NCBI GenBank assembly: GCA_951799405.1
Contig: OX637359.1
Span: 1,484,201-1,548,200, forward strand
From: Agapetus fuscipes
Taxonomy: Eukaryota > Arthropoda > Insecta > Trichoptera > Glossosomatidae
DNA: 64,000 nt
Reading direction: 5' to 3'
Part shown: one piece after another, positions 60,201-64,000 of the stretch
Layout: each line of letters begins with the position of its first letter
Numbering within the stretch: position 1 is the first letter of the stretch
Notes under the pieces: generated by a model
The model's database searches: none
What the model saw: the letters and a program-made list of their open reading frames with translations, nothing else
Told to the model about the DNA's origin: nothing
Translations under genes and position numbers: made by a program

Positions 60201-61428
60201 AGGCTTACAGTATGTGCTCATTGTGGACAAGATCTCGCAATGTTACAACTGTGATCATTCTAAGAGAGTTTTTAGTATTCAGGTTTGGATTTGGGATTTG
60301 ATTTTAAGGATGACCGCTTTGCCGCGATTTTTTTTTTTTAAATATTGAAATAATGATGACACGCTCTTGCTTACGATATGTTGTGATTTTGCCATGCTGA
60401 CCATATGACAGAGCTGGTCAGGGATCCCTCCAGGAATCCCAAGGCCGCGGCCTGCTCCTCATCAGGGAAGTTCTTGGATGTTTGGATCTCTAGAAAGGAC
60501 CACCTGAAGGTGCAAGCAACTAAATATTAATAATGAAAGAAGGAGAACTCATTTTGTAGATTTCTGTTATCATTGATTTAAAATTAAGATTGGAAATTTT
60601 TATTTATGGTGTGTTTCGAGTCATAGTAACAAACAGTTGTACAAGTATTACATTTAAATAAAAATATCATCATGACAACTAAAAGACCAGCAAAGTTTGC
60701 AAACATTGCATACTGTGACATAATTTCGCTGACAGCCTACCTTCGGCTAAAAAAGTAAAAAAAGACAATCGGGTCAATCAACTGGGTCTCACGTTCTTCT
60801 TCTCTTGGTGTGACTTCTATAGAAAATCGGCGATCACTATGGCTATTTTGACCATGGATGCTGTGGCTTGAAACAGATCTTCTCCCCTCATTTTTACCTT
60901 GTACAATAAGATGAAGAAGACGGTATTTCTCATTTCTCAAAATGTGATCGAAGTACATCAGCTTTCTCTGCTTAATGGTTGGCAGAAGTTCCTTTATCGG
61001 AGGACTTCCTCATTGGTGACCCGATCACGACAAGAGATCCGAAGCATTTTTCGGTAGACACACATCTCGAACGCTTCAATTCGCCTCTCCAGTGCTTGCA
61101 TGAACATCCTCACTTGCGACGACCACGCTTACAGAGGGCTCTTGAGGTATGGTTCACACAAAAAAAACACTCATCAAATAAATTATAATATTTTATTTAT
61201 GGAGGAGACTTTGGCTTACCCTGTTTTATTGATTTGGTCATCAAAGAATGCCCACGCTGGTGAAAGATCTCTTGAGATTTCTTCAAGGTCTGTGACTTCC
61301 TGGATTTGTAATTCCCTTCTCTCGTTTTGCACGGCATAAGCCCATCGTCTACAATGACAACTGCCAGAAAAGAATGTCAACAGAGTGAAAAAGATTACAA
61401 AAAATTTAGAAGACAAAAACTGAGACAT
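51215..61428 (-). CDS. PLBD: Phospholipase B-like protein, paralogue b (9 exons, split exon 6)
   Basis: Exons, in order: 61428-61220, 60503-60375, 59339-59225, 58232-58138, 56528-56385, 55806-55546, 54755-54567, 53843-53518 and 51432-51215. All phases agree, giving 561 codons and TAA. Exons 2, 4 and 5 have exactly the lengths of paralogue a (129, 95, 144 bp). Seen: signal peptide (FFVIFFTLLTFF, residues about 9-20), QTSKNFPDEEQAAALGFLEG, C209 in DHCSVLIKVL with H226 17 residues later, PGHTMSFTSYPGMLHSMDDF, NSGTYNNQWMVVDYK, NQGYWPSYNVPYF, TDMDLMMDLMRYNDYKHD and PFQWSTSGLG near the end. The single sixth exon of paralogue a is split here between residues equivalent to AN and RLE, and the intron carries three decoy copies of the start of exon 7 (54771-55103). 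Both paralogues seem functional. A hydrolase role is inferred from the family. Confidence 0.95.
51474..52452. mobile_element. DNA transposon with repeated TCCCAAGGTAC motif
   Basis: A 979-bp element in the last PLBD-b intron. Inverted ends GGGGAAAGACGTGTACCTTG and CAAGGTACACGTCTTTCCCC, flanked by TA on both sides. The motif TCCCAAGGTAC or its complement occurs at 51486-51496, 51662-51672, 51684-51694, 51711 (partial), 52073-52083, 52414 and 52430-52440. No transposase frame. TA flanks fit a mariner-type mechanism; the repeated motif may bind transposase (inference). Confidence 0.8.
52880..52965 (+). repeat. LINE alpha tail fragment
   Basis: TTAGGTTGGTATGTGGCTGA to TTCCCTTAGCCAATGTCATC only. 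Confidence 0.55.
53015..53400 (-). mobile_element. SINE C, long copy
   Basis: ATGTTTGTGAAGAGGAATGC, CTGCCTGGCCAGAAACAGGT, AATGACATCTGTTGAAACAG, GGCGGGGTTCGATCTTG (inverted B box) and CCTTCGACCATACCACCAAC. The tRNA-like head reads on the minus strand. Confidence 0.65.
53868..54165 (+). mobile_element. SINE A, full, diverged
   Basis: TGACCAGTCCATAGTCTAGT, B box GGGTTTGATTCCCAGCGG and GGCTCTTGAGGTGTGTGATT. It starts 25 bp from PLBD-b exon 8 (high end 53843). Confidence 0.75.
54290..54525 (+). mobile_element. SINE A fused to poly(A) tail D
   Basis: CTCTTCGCTGGGTGAAAAAA ... GCGACGACCAAGTTCGTAAA then CACCTATGCGGCACTACAAC and an A-rich end at 54513-54525, about 40 bp from exon 7 of PLBD-b. Confidence 0.7.
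54660..55103 (-). repeat. Four 111-bp tandem copies of a splice acceptor plus exon start
   Basis: AACTTCTTATAGTCCACCAC recurs at 54660, 54771, 54882 and 54993, a constant 111-bp period. Each unit, read on the minus strand, holds a TTTTACTTTAG acceptor and the first about 85 bp of PLBD-b exon 7 (LEDSGMGWISTFIKFNSGTY). Only the copy at 54660 runs on into the full exon. The other three have TAG in place of the TGG codon after NNQ and end without a donor. Confidence 0.95.
54771..55103 (-). pseudogene. Three decoy copies of PLBD-b exon 7 start
   Basis: The three upstream copies in the intron between exons 6 and 7. All share the same TGG-to-TAG change, so one mutated copy was probably multiplied. 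Splicing to any of their acceptors would keep the frame for about 22 residues and then hit the stop. Confidence 0.9.
55190..55505 (+). mobile_element. Decayed L2-like LINE fragment with internal 21-bp repeat
   Basis: GGCGGTCAAAGAAGCAAC and TTCAGTCTGTTCTG align to the intact L2-like copy (GGTCAGCCAAAGAAGCAGTT) at 18473. The word GGGATGTCCAAATTCTCTC, part of that sequence, is expanded to five 21-22 bp units at 55257-55365. Confidence 0.7.
56020..56312 (+). mobile_element. SINE A, full
   Basis: CGTCTGTAGTCGAATAGTTA, B box GGGTTCAAATCCAGAC, AGGCTCTTGAGGTGTGATAC and CGCTCACCAAATAAATCATC. Confidence 0.75.
56548..56712 (+). mobile_element. RTE-like LINE C-terminal fragment
   Basis: Plus-strand codons RYPRIRWADNVKVDLEVLGV and AAQDRESWRVVVQEALSI, ending at a stop near 56710, typical of an RTE-group C-terminus. 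Confidence 0.65.
56715..56855 (+). mobile_element. LINE alpha/beta-like RT fragment
   Basis: GTGCGGTGTAAATGAGAATA and CAATGAGATGTTTTGGGAAA, translating to words like STMRCFGKLKRMDGE, a decayed version of the RWFGH-ERM motif. Confidence 0.5.
56858..57115 (-). mobile_element. LINE beta 3' end, decayed
   Basis: TGTAACTGTAACTCTGTCGA (tail), CATTCCGCTAGAGGTGGCTA and CTCCATTTTTTCCTATCCTG. The frame is broken. Confidence 0.7.
57120..57350 (+). mobile_element. LINE beta-like 3' end, plus strand
   Basis: Plus-strand frame GRERPRKDMDYQISEITNDW then MNVEEMKEVCNYRTKWRHIC. It faces the preceding minus-strand copy, forming an inverted pair. Confidence 0.65.
57674..57924 (+). mobile_element. MITE (TTCTTGTTTGCCGTATAGAC family)
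   Basis: GCTCCCCCAGTTCTTGTTTA at the left, ACGATAAACAAGAACTAAGG at the right, core as at 34767. Confidence 0.7.
58018..58095 (-). repeat. LINE alpha tail fragment
   Basis: (AATCT)n, AAGTTGCAAAGATATGTTAC and CATTTTCACAACCAGTCACG; 43 bp from PLBD-b exon 4. Confidence 0.65.
58270..58562 (+). mobile_element. SINE A, full
   Basis: GACCGGTCCGTAGTCCAGTG, GTGGATTCGGATCCCAGC and GGGCTCTTGAGGTGTGATAC, with a small deletion after the B box. It starts 37 bp from exon 4 of PLBD-b. Confidence 0.8.
58585..58735 (+). repeat. LINE alpha 3' tail copy, 5' truncated
   Basis: GGTTTATGTTCATGTGAGGT to ATTTGCAGCTTAGATAATAG. Confidence 0.65.
58745..58935. repeat. Inverted repeat next to the 28-bp array
   Basis: GGTGCCATACAACTCGATTC at about 58748 and GAATCGAGTTGTATGGCACC at 58911 are perfect reverse complements. 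The arms extend to CCCTTTTAAAATGAGGCAA, about 50 bp each. It may be a short MITE or a snap-back duplication. Confidence 0.7.
58953..59184 (+). repeat. 28-bp tandem array, eight units
   Basis: ACAGATTTGGGCTGTGGTGC recurs at 58961, 58989, 59017, 59045, 59073, 59101, 59129 and 59157, a perfect 28-bp step with few substitutions. It ends 41 bp from the donor of PLBD-b exon 3. Long reading frames on both strands are by-products of the repeat. Confidence 0.95.
59390..59597 (+). mobile_element. SINE C, complete with poly(A)
   Basis: A tRNA-like head ending in CTGGTTCGAATCCCGC (B box), then ACCCTGGTTCAACAGATGCC, GAAGACAACTGGCCAGGCAA, GGTTGGTGGATTGCATTCCT and (A)n at 59579-59595. It reads the opposite way to most SINE C copies and shows the full order: head, core, A tail. 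Confidence 0.75.
59628..59892 (-). repeat. LINE alpha 3' tail copy
   Basis: (AATCT)n at 59632-59650 to ATACCAACCAATAAGTCAAG. Confidence 0.85.
59900..60235 (-). mobile_element. LINE C-terminal fragment (group zeta)
   Basis: Minus-strand codons RRDHVSSMSHESLAHIVANE and GQRPAGRPPG, then a frame change into RWKDSW-like residues, typical of a LINE C-terminus. It lies in PLBD-b intron 2. Confidence 0.65.
60755..61065 (-). mobile_element. LINE gamma 3' end
   Basis: Minus-strand codons KLMYFDHILRNEKYRLLHLI and QGKNEGRRSVSSHS; related to 720-975 and 35605-36050. Confidence 0.7.
61100..61195 (+). mobile_element. SINE A 3' fragment
   Basis: GAGGGCTCTTGAGGTATGGT and CACTCATCAAATAAATTATA, 25 bp from PLBD-b exon 1 (low end 61220). 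Confidence 0.6.
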
Positions 61429-61704
61429 TTTTCATAGTGTGTTAAGAGTTTAAAGAATTCCCTTGCATTGAAATGGTAATCTTAAAAATCTAGAAATAAA
61501 TATCAAAGACAAATATTTATTTTATAGTTTTTTTTAATGTTTTATTACTTAATTGTCATAAAAGTTACACCCAGTAAAACGTTGTATCCACAATTTCTCA
61601 AATCAGTAAATCATTAGGTAGGTACTTATTCAGTTTTACCTTTAAGGTGGCGATCAGATGGATTTCTTGATTGTTTTTTATGTAGTTAAATTTAATCGAT
61701 TACT

Positions 61705-61945
61705 TTTATTCCTTGGCTTATGTATTGGTATGACGCTGAACACCCATACTGTAAAAAATGGTTCACTTTGCCAATGTCACCACTGTTTTAGGGAAGGTCG
61801 GCAAAAGTTGCTGAGTTTGTGTTCATTTGAGATTTGAGTTTTTATTTTGTAAGCGCGAACTTACATGTGTGTTTGCTTGTGGGTGGACCAATTTTTAGAG
61901 TAATGATAGTCAGCCTCATAGCAATATATTATTAATCAAGGAACA
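61705..61945 (+). repeat. LINE alpha 3' tail copy, rearranged end
   Basis: CCTTGGCTTATGTATTGGTA to TTGTAAGCGCGAACTTACAT, then joined to an inverted piece of another tail (GTCAGCCTCATAGCAA). It lies upstream of the PLBD-b start. Confidence 0.65.
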
Positions 61946-62007
61946 AAAATTATAAACTTAATTTAATTAACTATTTGTCTATTTCCAAATACACATCAAA
62001 ATAATAT

Positions 62008-62312
62008 ATGACCGGTCCGTAGTCCGATTCCAACACTTCGGACTAGTAAATGGAAGGTTGTGGGTTCGAATCCCGGCGGAGCACAAAAAACATACCATTT
62101 ATATTTTCAAATACTCTCTTCGCTGGGTTGAAAAATTCATAAAAACTTTGCTAAAAACCGGTCACTAAAGGTCCATCCAGCCTTACAGCAACTGGGTCTT
62201 GCTTGAGAATTGGCGCTTTCTACAGCGACGACCAAGCTCGCAGAGGGCTCTTGAGGTGTGATTCACACAAAAACAGCGCTCACCAAATAAATCATCTCAA
62301 TATTATTCTTGC
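62008..62312 (+). mobile_element. SINE A, full
   Basis: GACCGGTCCGTAGTCCGATT, GTGGGTTCGAATCCCGGCGG, GGGCTCTTGAGGTGTGATTC, CGCTCACCAAATAAATCATC and a short (ATT) end. One of the best-preserved full copies. Confidence 0.85.
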
Positions 62313-62587
62313 ATTTCATCTAGCATCATAACCTTCAATTTGAAGGTTTATCTTATTTTTTAGTAAAAATTATTTTATCTGAAATCATTAAAATTATACC
62401 TAGGAATAAAAAATGTCATAAAATTCATTTTTTTATTGTTCTCACTCCATATACATTTACATAATATGTATAATAATGGTTCATATATAATAACTTTATT
62501 ATGAATAAATTGACTATTTTTATTATAAGAGTTATCTTTATCCTATCTGAGATAAATACATTTCAACAATATATTGGCAAAAAGAGA
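62313..62587. other. AT-rich, nothing recognised
   Basis: Unique AT-rich sequence; ATAATAATGG-like words only. Confidence 0.35.
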
Positions 62588-62785
62588 CGCAACTAAGTTA
62601 CATATATAGTGCAACTGCTTGTCACGCTATCCCCGAAGGGTTTCACATGTGGCTACTGGAACCTATTTATTTTTACAGGTAATGGGGCTAGCCTTACCCC
62701 AACCACTTCAATTGAAGTGGAAGTTTACCAGCTCGCGAGGAGGCTGGTACTTATTTCTTTCACACCCTTGGTGGGATTTGAAACA
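62588..62785 (-). mobile_element. SINE B body, minus strand
   Basis: GACGCAACTAAGTTACATAT, CCCCGAAGGGTTTCACATGT and CAACCACTTCAATTGAAGTG. It breaks off before the head. Confidence 0.7.
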
Positions 62786-62810
62786 GATCAAATACTTTAA
62801 TGAGACAAAG

Positions 62811-62894
62811 ATGGAACCTAAAGTCCTGTATTTTCAACGTCAGCCTAGCGATTTTATACTGAATGAAAAGGATGCACTTATGTCAATCATGCAG
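62811..62894 (+). CDS. Possible short exon, unassigned
   Basis: ATG at 62811 opens 28 codons (MEPKVLYFQRQPSDF ... SIMQ) ending CAG|GTACTT, a fair donor. The frame is open upstream. No domain is recognised and no partner exon is in the window. It could be part of a gene running beyond 64000, a retrotransposon piece or chance. Confidence 0.2.
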
Positions 62895-62944
62895 GTACTT
62901 TTTTTTTATCAGTTTTAAGTCACATAAGCTAACCTAAGTTAAAA

Positions 62945-63245
62945 GTAACTACAACCTTCGGCCTCGATCAAACAACAATAATTCAACAGTTCGTAGTTCT
63001 TCTTTGTAGAAGAGACACGTCTCCTGAGGACGTCGGATATGACTCCAAGGAAACGTAGAGAAAATTGACACAATCACTTTATTTGGGCTATGTAGCCGTG
63101 GTCTGGTTAAATCTTTCCGGACAGTTTCGCCCATTGCTCCGATGGGCATTATCAGCGGTTGGCTAGTCGCTGTGTTCTTCTTACAGGATCTGTTGTTCTG
63201 TTGATCTGTTGTAGAGAAAATTGTTCTTCTCTTTTGCACGGTCAG
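62945..63245 (-). mobile_element. Penelope-like terminal region with degenerate hammerhead
   Basis: Minus strand: CTGATAA (63155-63149), hairpin GCCCAT / ATGGGC (63147-63142 with 63034-like loop; second arm 63134-63129) and GAAAC (63128-63124). This mirrors the CUGANGA-stem II-GAAA core, but the G of the first block is A. Flanking words (ATGACTCCAAGGAAACG) recur in Penelope-type non-coding ends, an inference. Confidence 0.4.
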
Positions 63246-63742
63246 TAAAATCCTTTTTTTTTCATTCTATAAAATGTCTAACGACCGTAATCATAATTTA
63301 AAATCTTTAAACATAAGCTAACGTTGAAAATACCAGGCATAAGTATTTTCTTTGCCAAAATTTTATCAAAATGGACTTATAACAAATAGGAACAAAACAA
63401 TTCATAACATATTAATTTAATTTAATTTTTAAGAATAGTTCTCTACAAGTACTTACATGTGTAGGTACTTAATTATGTACAACAACAAGTTAGAATTCAG
63501 TCTCAAATAATTATGTAATAATTGTCAACGGAATATCTGTACCCCGACTATAAAACATTGTGTACATGCCTCTCGATCAAGTAAATTGAAAAAATGTATG
63601 AAAACTAAATCACTCAGTAGGAGTGCGGTTGTATTTTCCATACATTTAAAAATTTTAAGGAGAATTTAAGCAATGTTTTATATTTGAGGTACTTATGGTA
63701 GGTATTATTAACGTGTTAATTTTTTTATATAACTGTAGGTAG
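63246..63742. other. AT-rich, nothing recognised
   Basis: Unique AT-rich DNA with TAGGTACTTA-like words, which recur through the window and are common in lepidopteran introns. Confidence 0.4.
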
Positions 63743-63984
63743 GTACCCTTAGTACGAGTTGCAAAACTTGAGAAAAGTATAGTTTACGGAAAATATTAAA
63801 GCGTGATTTCTCCCAAAATCTGCCGTTTTTGTTTCTTACACTTTGTGGTCTTAGCAAAAGAGTTACAGTGATGAAGAAAATCAAGTTCAAGCAAACAAAA
63901 ACGGTAGATTTTGGGGGAAATCACTCTTTAATAATTGCCGTAAACTTTACATTACTCAAGTTTTGCAACTCGTACTAAGGGTAC
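63743..63984. mobile_element. Palindromic MITE, intact copy
   Basis: 242 bp, starts GTACCCTTAGTACGAGTTGC and ends GCAACTCGTACTAAGGGTAC. The inverted arms extend about 100 bp each (AAATCTGCCGTTTTTGTTT inside), so the transcript or single strand would fold into a long hairpin. No coding capacity. The split sister copy is at 47972-48672. Confidence 0.85.
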
Positions 63985-64000
63985 TGGTTTGAATAGCAGA

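Overview
This is nuclear DNA of an animal, almost certainly an arthropod. Genes are split into many small exons with GT-AG introns, the background is AT-rich, and introns and intergenic DNA are packed with non-LTR retrotransposon ends, tRNA-derived SINEs, MITEs and one intact BEL/Pao element. Recurrent TAGGTACCTAC-like words and the style of the LINE reverse-transcriptase C-termini suggest an insect, perhaps a lepidopteran. That placement is an inference, not a proof.

Four host genes can be rebuilt exon by exon with every reading phase agreeing. (1) 1559-6135 (+) is the 3' part of CPSF2 (CPSF100), four exons ending in the family's conserved C-terminus; its 5' exons lie outside the window. (2) 10512-37448 (+) is a 17-exon gene for an extracellular protein with PKD/REJ-type modules, a GPS-like motif, one transmembrane helix and a short basic tail; its 5' end (signal peptide) is not resolved. 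(3) 38779-46184 (-), 8 exons, and (4) 51215-61428 (-), 9 exons, are tandem paralogues of the phospholipase B-like (PLBD / lamina ancestor) family. Both have a signal peptide and the nucleophile Cys plus a His 17 residues later. Genes 2 and 3 are convergent; genes 3 and 4 are head to tail.

The rest is mobile DNA. Intron 8 of gene 2 holds a complete antisense BEL/Pao retrotransposon (20638-27165) with two 411-bp LTRs that read identical and a TGAAC target duplication. It sits inside an older LINE 3' tail that continues on both sides. At least four LINE groups appear (called here alpha, beta, gamma and L2/CR1-like), along with Penelope-like remnants, a solo LTR, two Harbinger-like MITEs, several other MITEs and two TA-flanked DNA transposons. 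Three tRNA-derived SINE heads (A, B, C) recur, and A and B form a repeated heterodimer.

The most unusual item is in PLBD gene 4. An intron splits an exon that is continuous in gene 3. That intron holds three extra 111-bp tandem copies of the start of the downstream exon, each with its own splice acceptor and the same TAG stop. It looks like an intron born by tandem exon duplication, or a decoy-exon array. Also notable are a GPS motif lacking the usual cleavage residues, retroposons lying within a few bases of splice sites, and a 979-bp DNA transposon with seven copies of one internal motif.
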